Positions 9,112 through 17,547 of a DNA stretch of 64,000 nt are shown here, one piece after another. Each line of letters opens with the position of its first letter. Within the stretch, counting starts at the first letter, position 1. The DNA comes from CAWCXF01 sp963799455. Its GTDB lineage: Bacteria > Pseudomonadota > Alphaproteobacteria > Rhodobacterales > Rhodobacteraceae. Under the pieces are notes generated by a model. It was not told the origin of the DNA, searched no databases, and saw only the letters and a list, made by a program, of their open reading frames with translations. The stretch is taken from contig CAWCXF010000005.1 in NCBI GenBank assembly GCA_963799455.1, forward strand, positions 62,001 through 126,000, in the 5' to 3' direction. The position numbers were made by a program, and so were the translations under genes.

Positions 9112-10954
9112 GGCTGGGGGCATGCATGCCCCCAGACCCCCGCTCACCGGCGCAGGGCCGAGCGTAGCTCCGAATCCTGAACGCTCCCAACAGCCTACCG
9201 GCCAGTCCGTAGACGCCGATCCCCAGCACGACCAAACCCGCCAGGGCCATCACGGCCCCCGGTCCGGCGAGCAGGGGCGCCGTCGCCCGCGCGGCGAGCC
9301 ACAGCGCGGCCCCCATCACGGCGCTCGCCACGAGGATCCGCCACAGCCGGTCAGCGAAGCGCGCGTCGAGATGCGCGGCCTCGCCCATGCCGCGCGCGCC
9401 GCGCCACAGGAGCCACAGCATCCCCCAGGCGGCGAGCGTCGTGCCCAGCGCGGCGGCGATGTAGCCGATCACGGGCGCCAGCGCGACGGCCACCCCCGCG
9501 TTGACGACGAGCGCGGCGAGCGCGTAGCGGAACGGGCGGCGCGTGTCGTGGCGCGCGAAGTAGAGCGGCTGGAGCACCTTCTGCATCACGAAGGCGGGCA
9601 GCCCCGCCCCGTAGACCGCCACCGCGAGCGCGGTGGCCGCCGCGTCCTCGGCCCCGAACGCCCCGCGCCGGAACAGCACGGCGACGATCGGCAGCGGGAT
9701 CGCCACCAGCGCCACCGAGGCCGGCATCGTCAGCGCCAGCGCCACCTCGCCCGCCCGCGACAGCGCCGCCCGCGCGCCCTCGGCGTCCCTCGCCTGGAGC
9801 CGACGCGACAGGTCGGGCAAGAGCACCACCCCCATGGCGATGCCCACCGTGCCCAGGGGGAGCTGGTAGAGGCGGTCGGCGTAGGAGAGCCACGCGATGG
9901 CGCCCTCGAAATGGCTCGCCACCTGCCGCCCCACCAGCAGGTTGACCTGCACCACGCCCCCCGCCAGCATCGCGGGCGCGGCGATGATCGCCAGCCGCCG
10001 CAGCGCGGGCGTCAGCCGCGGGCGCCGCGGCACCAGCCGGTAGCCCGCCCGCGACGCGGCCACCCAGACGAGCGCGAGCTGCGCCGCCCCCCCGATCGGC
10101 ACCGTCCAGGAGAGCGCCAGCCCCACCGGCCAGCCGAAGGCCACGGCCGCGCCGATCGCCGCGAGGAACAGCGCGTTGAGCAGCAAGGGCGCGGCCGCCG
10201 CGGCGGCGAAGCGGCCCGTCGCGTTCAGCACCCCCGACAGGAGCGCCGCCAGCGAGATCAGCAGGATGTAGGGGAACGCGATGCGCCCGTAGAGCACGGC
10301 GAGGTCGAACCGCTCGTCCTCGGCGAAGCCCGAGGCCATGGCCAGCACCAGCGCCGGCATGAGGATCGTCGCCACCACCGTGAAGGCGACCAGCACCGTG
10401 GCGAGCCCGGTGAAGGCGTCGCGCGCGAAGCTCAGCGCCTCGCCCGGCGCGCCCGCGGGCGCCGGCTCGGCACCGGCCCCGCCATCGTCCGACGGGCCGC
10501 GCGTCGGCTCGGCGTCCTGCGACCCGTCGTGTCCCGGGGCAGGGAGCCCGCCGCTCGCCGCCTCGGCCGAGGCGGCGTCGGACGCGCAGGCGCCGCCGTC
10601 CGCCGCGCCGGCGGCGATCTGCGCCGTCACGACGGAGACCGGCGGGGCCACCTCGCCCGGTCCCCGCGCGAGCCGCTCGCCCTCCAGCCGCTTGGCGAAG
10701 AGCGGCACGAAGGCCATGTTGAACGCGCCCTCGGCGAAGAAGCGGCGGAACATGTTGGGCAGGCTGAACGCCACCAGGAACGCCTCCGCCGCGGGGGAGG
10801 CGCCGAGCGTGGCCGCGATGGCGATGTCGCGCGCGAAGCCGAGGAGCCGCGAGGCCAGCGTCCACGCCCCGACCGTGGCCAGCGCCCGGCCGATCCCCGG
10901 CCGCCGCGCCGCGCTAGCCACGTCCGCGCCGCCCCGCCGCGCGCCCGCGGCCAT
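9098..10954 (-). CDS. murJ: Lipid II flippase MurJ
   Basis: MurJ moves lipid II across the inner membrane for peptidoglycan synthesis. The 618-aa product has the MOP-family pattern of about 14 membrane helices, opening with TLASRLLGFARDIAIAATLG and FSLPNMFRRFFAEGAFNMAF. It is longer than usual (about 510-530) for two reasons: a 75-residue Ala/Gly/Ser/Asp-rich insert at residues about 97-172, in the loop after the second or third helix, and a C-terminal tail after LLGAFRIR that is translated through a palindromic repeat and ends inside the convergent rhomboid gene. ATG 10954 is chosen; in-frame ATGs further up would translate the 5 x 15-bp repeat. Confidence 0.93.
   Translation of the reverse strand: MAAGARRGGADVASAARRPGIGRALATVGAWTLASRLLGFARDIAIAATLGASPAAEAFLVAFSLPNMFRRFFAEGAFNMAFVPLFAKRLEGERLARGPGEVAPPVSVVTAQIAAGAADGGACASDAASAEAASGGLPAPGHDGSQDAEPTRGPSDDGGAGAEPAPAGAPGEALSFARDAFTGLATVLVAFTVVATILMPALVLAMASGFAEDERFDLAVLYGRIAFPYILLISLAALLSGVLNATGRFAAAAAAPLLLNALFLAAIGAAVAFGWPVGLALSWTVPIGGAAQLALVWVAASRAGYRLVPRRPRLTPALRRLAIIAAPAMLAGGVVQVNLLVGRQVASHFEGAIAWLSYADRLYQLPLGTVGIAMGVVLLPDLSRRLQARDAEGARAALSRAGEVALALTMPASVALVAIPLPIVAVLFRRGAFGAEDAAATALAVAVYGAGLPAFVMQKVLQPLYFARHDTRRPFRYALAALVVNAGVAVALAPVIGYIAAALGTTLAAWGMLWLLWRGARGMGEAAHLDARFADRLWRILVASAVMGAALWLAARATAPLLAGPGAVMALAGLVVLGIGVYGLAGRLLGAFRIRSYARPCAGERGSGGMHAPSLTSP
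9114..9135. repeat. Palindromic element, CATGCATG core
   Basis: CT-GGGGGCATGCATGCCCCC-AG is a perfect 22-bp palindrome followed by ACCCCCGC. It begins three bases after the TAA of the rhomboid-like gene (TAAGGCTGGGGG) and lies inside the 3' end of murJ on the other strand. It is one member of the dispersed family and could work as a bidirectional hairpin terminator. Confidence 0.9.
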
Positions 10955-11000
10955 CGGATGCGCCCCTCGCGGGCCGGATCCTCCGGGCGGGGCCCCCGTC

Positions 11001-11075
11001 GGGCCCGCTCGGACAGGGCCCGCTCGGACAGGGCCCGCTCGGACAGGGCCCGCTCGGACAGGGCCCGCTCGGACA
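11001..11075. repeat. 5 x 15-bp tandem repeat upstream of murJ
   Basis: Five perfect copies of GGGCCCGCTCGGACA sit in the 264-bp spacer between glnD and murJ. They are in frame and stop-free with murJ (encoding VRAGP units if translated), but murJ most likely starts downstream at 10954. Confidence 0.95.
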
Positions 11076-11218
11076 GGAAAGGCGGGCGATGGGGCGGCGT
11101 CGCGCTCGGGCCGGTCCTTGCGGCCCACCCGGCCGGACCTTCCGCCGCGCGCCCGCGCGCCGCCCGCGCCGTGGCGTGGCGTCCGCCGCGGCGCCCCTCC
11201 GCACGCTCGGCTCCACGT

Positions 11219-13996
11219 TCAGCCCCGCGCCCTCTCGGCGCCCTGCTCGACGGCGGCGCGCAGGCGCCTCGCCAGCGCCTCGCGCCGGCTCTCGGAGTGC
11301 AGCTTCAGCCCGAAGCTGTCCTTGACGTAGAAGCTGTCCACCGCCTGCTCGCCGTAGGTGGCGACCACCGCCGAGGCGATGCGCACGTTGCCCGCCGCGA
11401 GCGCGCGGGTGAGGTCGTGCAGCAGGCCGGGGCGGTCGCGCGCATCGACCTCGACGATGGTGTAGATGTCCGAGCCCTCGTTGTCGAAGGTGACGTGGGT
11501 CGGGCGGTGGAAGGCGCGCTCGCGCCGCGGCACGCGGTCCTTGGGCGCGAGCGCCTCGGCCGCGACGATCTCGCCCGCGAGGATGCGCTGGATGGAGGCG
11601 CGCAGGCGCGGCAGGCGCGCGGCCTCGAACGGGTGCCCGTCGGCGTCCTGGAGCCAGAACACCGCCACCGCGTAGCCGTCGCGCGCGGTGTAGGTGCGCG
11701 CGTCCACCACGTTGGCGCCCGCGAGCGCCACGGCGCCCGCGAGACGCGAGAAGATGCCCGGGTGATCGACCATGGCGAAGCGCGCGCGGGTCGCGTCGTG
11801 GCCCTCGTCCGGCGCGATCTCGATGCGGATCTCGCCCTCCGGCAGGTCGCGCAGCATCCGCGCCAGCGCCAGGTGGTCGGTCGCGCGCAGGCCCTGCCAG
11901 TAGGGGCCGTAATGGCGCGAGAGCTCGGCGCGGCGCGCCCGCTCGGGCCAGCCCGCGAGCGCCGCCTCGAGCGCGGCCTTGGCCTCCGCCTCCTGGACCC
12001 CGCGCCCGAGCGCCTCGATCCCCTCCTCGAGCGCCTGGGCGGTGCGCGCGTGCAGCGTGCGCAGCAGCTGCGCCTTCCAGTTGTTCCAGACGGCCGGCCC
12101 CACGCCGCGGATGTCGCACACCGTCAGCACGGTCATCAGGTCGAGCCGCCGGCGCGTGCCCATCGCGCGGGCGAAGTCGCGCACCGTGCGCGGGTCGGCG
12201 ATGTCGCGCTTTTGCGCCATGTCCGACATCAGCAGGTGATGGCGCACCAGCCACTCGACGGTCTCGACCTCCTCCGGGCCGAGCCCGAGCCGCGAGGCCA
12301 CGCGCCGCGCGATCCGGGCGCCCAGGATCGAGTGGTCCTCGGGCCGGCCCTTGCCGATGTCGTGCACCAGCAGCGCCAGCGTGAGCACGCGGCGGTCGAT
12401 CGCGCCGCGCATGATCGCGGTGGCGAGCGGGAGCTCGGCGGCGAGCTCGCCGCGCTCGATGCGCGCGAGCTGGGCGACGCACTGGATGATGTGCTCGTCC
12501 ACCGTGAACTGGTGGTACATGTTGAACTGCATCATCGCCACGATCGGCTCGAACTCGGGGATGAAGGCCGCGAGCACCCCGATCTCGTTCATGCGCCTGA
12601 GCGCGCGCTCGGGGTTGCCGTGGTCGAGCAGCAGGCTGAGGAAGATGCGGCTCGCCTCGGGGTCCGCGCGCATCCGCCCGTCGATCAGCGCGAGGTTGGC
12701 GCGGATGAGCCGCATCGCGTCGGGGTGCAGCAGCAGCCCGGTCCTGAGCCCCTCCTCGAAGATGCGCAGCAGGTTCACCGGCTCGGCGAGGAAGGCGCCC
12801 GGATCGGCCACCGTCAGGCGGCCCAGGACGACCTCGTAGCCCTCGCGCACCCGCGGGCGGCGGCCGGGCAGGCGCCACAGCCGCCTCGGCTCGGACTTGA
12901 CGTGGCGCGCCTCGAGCGCGGTGAGGAAGATGCGCGTCAGCTCCCCCACCTTGGTGGCCTGGCGGAAGTAGTCCTGCATGAAGCGCTCGACGGCGGGCCG
13001 CCCGGGCGCGTCGTGATAGCCCATGCGCGCGGCCACCTCGACCTGGCGGTCGAAGGTGAGCTGATCGGCGGCGCGCCCGGCGATCAGGTGCAGATGGCAG
13101 CGCACCGCCCACAGGAAGTCCTCGGCCTGGCGGAACGCGTCGTGCTCCTCGCGCGAGAACACGTTCGCGGCGACCAGCTCCTCGCCGGAGGCGGCGTCGT
13201 GGATGTACTTGGCGATCCAGTAGAGCGACTGGAGGTCGCGCAGCCCGCCCTTGCCCTCCTTGACGTTGGGCTCGTTGACGTAGCGCTGGCCGCCCTGGCG
13301 CTCGTGGCGCGCCTCGCGCTCGTCGAGCTTGGCGCGCACGAACCCGGGCGCGGTGCGCGCGAACACCTCGCGGCGCAGGCGGCGCGCGAGCTCGGCCGCG
13401 AGCGGCGCGTGCCCGGCGAGCGGCCGCTCCTCCAGGAGCCCCGTGCGCACCGTCATGTCGGCGCGCGCGATCCTCACGCAGTCGTCGAGCGAGCGCGTGG
13501 CGTGGCCGACCTTGAGGTGGAGATCCCACAGCATGTAGAGCGTGGACTCGACCACGCTCTCGTGCCAGCCGGTGATCTTCCACGGCGTCAGGAACAGCAG
13601 GTCCACGTCCGAGCACGGCGCCATCTCGGCGCGCCCGTAGCCGCCCGCCGCCAGCAGCGCGAGCCGCTCGCCCTCCGACGGGGTGGGGTTGGGGTGGAGC
13701 CGCTCGGTCGCCACCCGGTGCGCGGCGCGCACCACCTCGTCGGCCAGCGCGGCGTAGGCCCCGGTGACTGCCCGGCCGCGGCGCGGGCTCTCCGTCAGGC
13801 GCGCGGCGATCGCCCCGCGCCCCTCCTCGAGATGGGCGCGCATCCGCGCCACCGCCGCGGCGCGGATCTCGACCGGACGGTCGAGGCGCGCCAGCTGCGC
13901 GTCGAGCGCGCCGTCGAGGTCGGGCGGGGCCTCGGGCGGGGCTTCGGGCGGGGCTTCGGGCCGCGGCGCCTCGGCGGCGGGCGACTCAGGAGCCAA
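11219..13996 (-). CDS. glnD: Bifunctional uridylyltransferase/uridylyl-removing enzyme GlnD
   Basis: GlnD senses glutamine and adds or removes UMP on PII proteins, controlling nitrogen metabolism. In order: nucleotidyltransferase domain (GGYGRAEMAPCSDVDLLFL), the PII-UTase linker region (NVKEGKGGLRDLQSLYWIA), an HD domain (LLVHDIGKGRPEDHS) and two C-terminal ACT domains (DHPGIFSRLAGAVALAGANV and DARDRPGLLHDLTRALAAGN). I find no ATG or GTG between the upstream gene's stop and the conserved region; the best start is TTG 13996, overlapping lpoA by 11 bp and giving 925 aa, the usual length. The first residues encode PEAP repeats from a 12-bp triplication at 13921-13956. Confidence 0.94.
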   Translation of the reverse strand: MAPESPAAEAPRPEAPPEAPPEAPPDLDGALDAQLARLDRPVEIRAAAVARMRAHLEEGRGAIAARLTESPRRGRAVTGAYAALADEVVRAAHRVATERLHPNPTPSEGERLALLAAGGYGRAEMAPCSDVDLLFLTPWKITGWHESVVESTLYMLWDLHLKVGHATRSLDDCVRIARADMTVRTGLLEERPLAGHAPLAAELARRLRREVFARTAPGFVRAKLDEREARHERQGGQRYVNEPNVKEGKGGLRDLQSLYWIAKYIHDAASGEELVAANVFSREEHDAFRQAEDFLWAVRCHLHLIAGRAADQLTFDRQVEVAARMGYHDAPGRPAVERFMQDYFRQATKVGELTRIFLTALEARHVKSEPRRLWRLPGRRPRVREGYEVVLGRLTVADPGAFLAEPVNLLRIFEEGLRTGLLLHPDAMRLIRANLALIDGRMRADPEASRIFLSLLLDHGNPERALRRMNEIGVLAAFIPEFEPIVAMMQFNMYHQFTVDEHIIQCVAQLARIERGELAAELPLATAIMRGAIDRRVLTLALLVHDIGKGRPEDHSILGARIARRVASRLGLGPEEVETVEWLVRHHLLMSDMAQKRDIADPRTVRDFARAMGTRRRLDLMTVLTVCDIRGVGPAVWNNWKAQLLRTLHARTAQALEEGIEALGRGVQEAEAKAALEAALAGWPERARRAELSRHYGPYWQGLRATDHLALARMLRDLPEGEIRIEIAPDEGHDATRARFAMVDHPGIFSRLAGAVALAGANVVDARTYTARDGYAVAVFWLQDADGHPFEAARLPRLRASIQRILAGEIVAAEALAPKDRVPRRERAFHRPTHVTFDNEGSDIYTIVEVDARDRPGLLHDLTRALAAGNVRIASAVVATYGEQAVDSFYVKDSFGLKLHSESRREALARRLRAAVEQGAERARG

Positions 13997-15179
13997 GGCC
14001 GCCGAAGCCGCTCGGCGCGCGGTCCACGACCACCACCCGTCCGCCGCGGATCTCGGCCACCGCGAGCGCGCGCTCGATCGTGCCGTCGCGGCGCAGGCGG
14101 AAGGCGCCGCCGGTGCCCTCGAAGCCCTGGCCGCGGGTGAGCCCGCGCGCGTCGGGCGCCCGCCCCGAGGCGGCGAGCGCGCCCACCGCCGCCACCCCGT
14201 CATAGGCGAGCCCGGCGAGCGGATGGGGCGCCTCGCCGTAGGCGGCCTGGTAGCGCGCGCGGAAGGCGTTCGCGCGGGCGGGGTCGGGCAGGGCGAACCA
14301 CGCCCCCTGCACGCCCGGCAGCGCCAGAGTGGCGGGCGGGATGTCCCAGCGCGTCAGCCCGACATACTGCTGCGCGGGGGGCGCGATGCCCAAGGACGAC
14401 AGCCGCTCGAGCAGCAGCGGCAGCGCGCCCGCTGTGTCCGAGGTCAAGAACACCGTGTCGGCGCCGGAGTTGCGCGCGGCCGCGGCGATGCCCGGGGCCG
14501 CGGCGTCGACGCCGGGCTGGGAGAACTCGTAGCGCGCGACGCCCGTGATTCGCGCGGGGGTGGCGGCCGCGGCGCGCTGGATGGCGGCCTGGGCGGCGTT
14601 GCCCGCGGGGTTGTCGGCCGCCACCACGAGCACGTCGTCGCGCCCCTGCGAGGCCGCGTAGCTCAGGAGCCTCTGGGCGGTGTTCTCGAAGGTCGAGCCC
14701 AGAACGAAGACGTTGCCGCCGGCGATCGCGGTGTTGTTCGAGAAGGTCAGCACGTCCACGCCCGCGGGCGCCGCGGCGAGACCCGCGGCGTTGGCGGCCT
14801 CGGCGTAGAGCGGCCCGACGATGACGCCGGCGCCCTCCTCGACCGCGCGCCGCGCGGCCTCGGCGGCGCCGGCGGCCCGCCCGCCGGTGGGATAGACGCG
14901 CAGGTCCACCGCCGCGCCCGCGAGGTCGGCGGCGGCGAGCCGGGCCGCGCGCTCGAGGTCGCGCGAGATCGCCGCGTCGCCCGGCTGCCCGCCGGGCCCC
15001 GGCACCAGGAGCGCCACGCGCACGGGCTCGCCGCGCGTGGCGGCGCCTCCGCCCGCGAGCCCCGCCCCGGGCACCTCGCAGGCCGCGAGCGTCAGCGCGA
15101 GCAGGGGGGCCAGGACGGCGGCGCGCAGGGGCGCGCGAAGGACGGCGCGCAGCTTGCGAAGGGCGGGGACGGGGACCAT
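13986..15179 (-). CDS. Penicillin-binding protein activator, LpoA/LppC-like lipoprotein
   Basis: This outer-membrane-directed lipoprotein (397 aa) has a signal peptide with lipobox LTLAAC (Cys34). The mature part has a periplasmic-binding-protein fold of the Peripla_BP_6/LppC type: VRVALLVPGPGGQPGDAAIS, GAGVIVGPLYAEAANAAG and PLAGLAYDGVAAVGALAASG. Relatives (LpoA) stimulate class A penicillin-binding proteins in gamma-proteobacteria; in alphaproteobacteria the role is less tested, and this version lacks the N-terminal TPR half. It sits divergently from rsmI, the common lpoA-rsmI-yraN-gshB neighbourhood, and overlaps glnD. Confidence 0.88.
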   Translation of the reverse strand: MVPVPALRKLRAVLRAPLRAAVLAPLLALTLAACEVPGAGLAGGGAATRGEPVRVALLVPGPGGQPGDAAISRDLERAARLAAADLAGAAVDLRVYPTGGRAAGAAEAARRAVEEGAGVIVGPLYAEAANAAGLAAAPAGVDVLTFSNNTAIAGGNVFVLGSTFENTAQRLLSYAASQGRDDVLVVAADNPAGNAAQAAIQRAAAATPARITGVARYEFSQPGVDAAAPGIAAAARNSGADTVFLTSDTAGALPLLLERLSSLGIAPPAQQYVGLTRWDIPPATLALPGVQGAWFALPDPARANAFRARYQAAYGEAPHPLAGLAYDGVAAVGALAASGRAPDARGLTRGQGFEGTGGAFRLRRDGTIERALAVAEIRGGRVVVVDRAPSGFGGLGS

Positions 15180-15192
15180 GGTCTCTCCTGGC

Positions 15193-15237
15193 GGGCTCTT
15201 CGGGGACGGGCTCTTCGGGGACGGGCTCTTGGGGGGC
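15193..15237. repeat. 3 x 15-bp tandem repeat in the lpoA leader
   Basis: Three copies of GGGCTCTTCGGGGAC (the third degenerate) begin 14 bp upstream of the lpoA start codon, so they lie in its 5' untranslated region. Confidence 0.9.
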
Positions 15238-15410
15238 GGGCCCGGCGGCAGGATCGTCGCCGTCGGGGACGCGTCGGTGGGGTCTGCGGGCCGCGGATGC
15301 GGGCCGGGCGATGGTATGGCCGCGCGTCGGGCGAGTAAACGCCGCCGTCGTGGCGTGGGCGCATCATCGCGCTAGGACCGGCCAGGGCGCATCACCGCGC
15401 GCACGATATA

Positions 15411-15572
15411 CCGCGCGAGGCCGCGCGAGCAGGGACACCGCGCGAGGCCGCGCGAGCAGGGACACCGCGCGAGGCCGCGCGAGCAGGGACACCGCGCGAG
15501 GCCGCGCGAGCAGGGACACCGCGCGAGGCCGCGCGAGCAGGGACACCGCGCGAGGCCGCGCGAGCAGGGACA
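15411..15572. repeat. 6 x 27-bp tandem repeat in the rsmI leader
   Basis: Six perfect copies of a 27-bp unit (CCGCGCGAGG + CCGCGCGAGC + AGGGACA) fill the divergent lpoA-rsmI region and end 26 bp before the rsmI ATG. The unit is a multiple of three, and the frame continuous with rsmI has no stop, so a nine-residue Arg-rich repeat would be encoded if translation began upstream. The remaining part of this 419-bp spacer, apart from the 15-bp array, shows nothing else I can name. Confidence 0.96.
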
Positions 15573-15598
15573 CCGCGCGAGGGCGGGAGGGAGGGGTC

Positions 15599-16585
15599 AT
15601 GGCATCGGACCGGCGGGCGCAGGGCCTCGGGGACGGGGAGGAGGGGGACGGGGAGGAGGGCGCCGACCACGGCGAGCCCGCGCCCGGGGGCCGCGGCCCC
15701 GGCCCGCGCCCGGCGCCGCCGGGCCTGACGCTGGTCTCGGTGCCGATCGGCGACGCGCGCGACGTGACGCTGCGCGCGCTCGACGTGCTGGGCTCCGCGG
15801 ACGTGCTCGCGGCCGAGGACACGCGCTCGCTGCGCCGGCTCTTGGAGATCCACGGCGTGGCGCTCGCCGGTCGGCCGCTGCTGGCCTACCACGACCACAA
15901 CGGGCCCGCGATGCGCCCGCGGCTCCTGCGCGAGCTGGCGGAGGGCCGCTCGGTCGCCTACGCGTCGGAGGCGGGCACGCCCCTGGTGGCCGATCCGGGC
16001 TACGCGCTCGCGCGCGCCGCGATCGAGGCCGGGCACCCCGTGACGGCCGCGCCCGGCCCCTCGGCGGCGCTGGCGGCGCTGACGGTGGGCGGGCTGCCGA
16101 CCGACCGCTTCCTCTTCGCGGGCTTCCCGCCGCCCGCCGCCGGCCTGCGCCGGCGCTGGCTCGAGGGGCTCGACGCCGCGGGCGCCACGGTGGTGCTCTA
16201 CGAATCGCCGCGCCGCGTTCATCGCCTGTTAGGCGAATTGGCCGAGGTGTGCGGCCGCGACCGCCCGGCCGCGATCTGCCGCGAGCTCACCAAGCGCTTC
16301 GAGGAGTCGCTGCGCGGCACCGTCGGCGATCTGATCGAGGCGATCGAGGGCCGAACGCTCAAGGGCGAGGTGGTGGTGCTCTTGGGCCGTGCGCCGCGCG
16401 CGCAGGCGGGCGGCGCGCAGGTCGAGGCGGCCCTGCGCGAGGCGATGGCGCGGCTCTCGCTGCGCGACGCGGTGGCCGAGGTGGCGCGCGGGTCGGGCCT
16501 GCCGAGGCGGCAGGTCTACGCCGCGGCGCTGGCGCTGGGGGGCGAGGATGGCGGGCAGGGGGACGAGGCGGGGGCCGGGGGCTGA
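15599..16585 (+). CDS. rsmI: 16S rRNA (cytidine(1402)-2'-O)-methyltransferase RsmI
   Basis: RsmI 2'-O-methylates C1402 in the ribosomal P site. The 328-aa protein is a tetrapyrrole-methylase-fold enzyme: LVSVPIGDARDVTLRALDVL, VLAAEDTRSLRRLLEIHG, YASEAGTPLVADPGYALARA, the SAM loop APGPSAALAALTVGGLPTDR and the diagnostic FLFAGFPP...VVLYESPRRVHRLL. About 40 acidic/Gly residues precede the core and account for the extra length. A strong GGAGG precedes ATG 15599. It overlaps yraN by 38 bp. Confidence 0.95.
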   Translation: MASDRRAQGLGDGEEGDGEEGADHGEPAPGGRGPGPRPAPPGLTLVSVPIGDARDVTLRALDVLGSADVLAAEDTRSLRRLLEIHGVALAGRPLLAYHDHNGPAMRPRLLRELAEGRSVAYASEAGTPLVADPGYALARAAIEAGHPVTAAPGPSAALAALTVGGLPTDRFLFAGFPPPAAGLRRRWLEGLDAAGATVVLYESPRRVHRLLGELAEVCGRDRPAAICRELTKRFEESLRGTVGDLIEAIEGRTLKGEVVVLLGRAPRAQAGGAQVEAALREAMARLSLRDAVAEVARGSGLPRRQVYAAALALGGEDGGQGDEAGAGG

Positions 16586-17147
16586 GGGCGCGCCGCGCGA
16601 CCCGGCCGGGTCCGGCCGCCCGGCGCCGGCCGAGGGCTTCGGCCTTGGCCGGGACGCGAGGGCGGACGATCCGGGGGCCGGTCCGAAGGACCGCGCCTCG
16701 CGGGAGCGGCCGGCTCCGAGAGGCTCCGGGTCGGCGGCGGCTCCGCGCGCCGAGGACGGCCCGGCCCTGGCCTCGCGCCGAAAGCGGGGACGCGCGGCCC
16801 ATCATGCGGGACGCGCCGCCGAGGGCGCCGTGGCGCGGCACTACGCGCGCGCCGGCCTGGGCATGATCGAGGCGCGCTGGCGGGGCCGGGCGGGCGAGAT
16901 CGACCTGGTGCTCCGCTGCGGCGAGGGGCCCGACGCGGGGCTCGTCTTCGTCGAGGTCAAGGCCGCGCGCGACCACGCGCAGGCCGCGCGTGCGCTGACG
17001 GCGCGCCAGGTGGCCCGCCTCCTGGAGGCGGGCGCGGAGTATCTCGGCACCCAGCCCCTGGGACAGCTCACCGAGGCGCGCTTCGACGTGGCCCTCGTCG
17101 ATCGCTCGGGCCGCGTCGAGATCATCGAGAACGCGCTGGGGCAGTGA
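16548..17147 (+). CDS. yraN: YraN family (UPF0102) nuclease-fold protein with long N-terminal extension
   Basis: The C-terminal 115 residues are a YraN domain with the restriction-endonuclease-like signature GRAGEIDLVLRCG...LVFVEVKAARDH and EHxK-type residues; function in the family is unsettled, and a Holliday-junction-resolvase-like role has been suggested from the fold. The first 85 residues are Gly/Pro/Arg/Ala-rich and unlike the usual compact protein (about 115-125 aa). ATG 16548 lies inside rsmI (translational coupling); a shorter start, such as a GTG at GAVARHY, would give a more normal length. The rsmI-yraN-gshB order is the standard one. Confidence 0.85.
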   Translation: MAGRGTRRGPGAEGAPRDPAGSGRPAPAEGFGLGRDARADDPGAGPKDRASRERPAPRGSGSAAAPRAEDGPALASRRKRGRAAHHAGRAAEGAVARHYARAGLGMIEARWRGRAGEIDLVLRCGEGPDAGLVFVEVKAARDHAQAARALTARQVARLLEAGAEYLGTQPLGQLTEARFDVALVDRSGRVEIIENALGQ

Positions 17148-17547
17148 GTGGCCCCTGACGGGGCGCGCGGTCGGCGAGGCGTGCGGTCGGCCGCCATCCT
17201 CGCGGGCCGACGCGGCGGTCGGGAGGGCTCGTGCCGGGCGGGGGCGATCGGCCGGATGCCGGGCTCGGCCGCCTCCGTGACGACGGCGCCGAGGCGCGCC
17301 GGGGGGCTGCCCTCGCGGGGTCGGGCGCCGGCCGCGTGGCCGCCCGCGGAGCGCGCGGCGCCGGGCCGCGGCGGCTTCGAAGGGCGTCGGCATCGCGGCC
17401 ACGGCACGGAGCGCCGCGCCGGGGCGCCGCTCGCGGACCGGACCGGCGCGCGCCGTCCCCGCAAGCTCCAGCCGCCATTGCCGCCCCGCGCACCCCGCGT
17501 CATGTAGGCCCCGGGCGGGCGCCGCCGCCCTCGGCTCGGGAGGCCGC
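17148..17547. other. 400-bp spacer, nothing identified
   Basis: No recognisable gene, hairpin family member or tandem array is seen between yraN and gshB. The composition is as GC-rich as coding DNA, and the open frames found look random (Arg/Ala/Pro/Gly). The gshB ribosome-binding site GGGAGG sits at its right end. Confidence 0.6.

Noticed and set aside
9122..14140. A 1672-codon open frame on the + strand
   Set aside because: It lies antisense to murJ and glnD, both full of family motifs; long empty frames opposite genes are expected at 75% G+C. The translation is His/Arg/Gln-rich with no domain.
15411..15572. CRISPR array
   Set aside because: The 27-bp units are directly adjacent with no spacers between them, and no cas genes are present.
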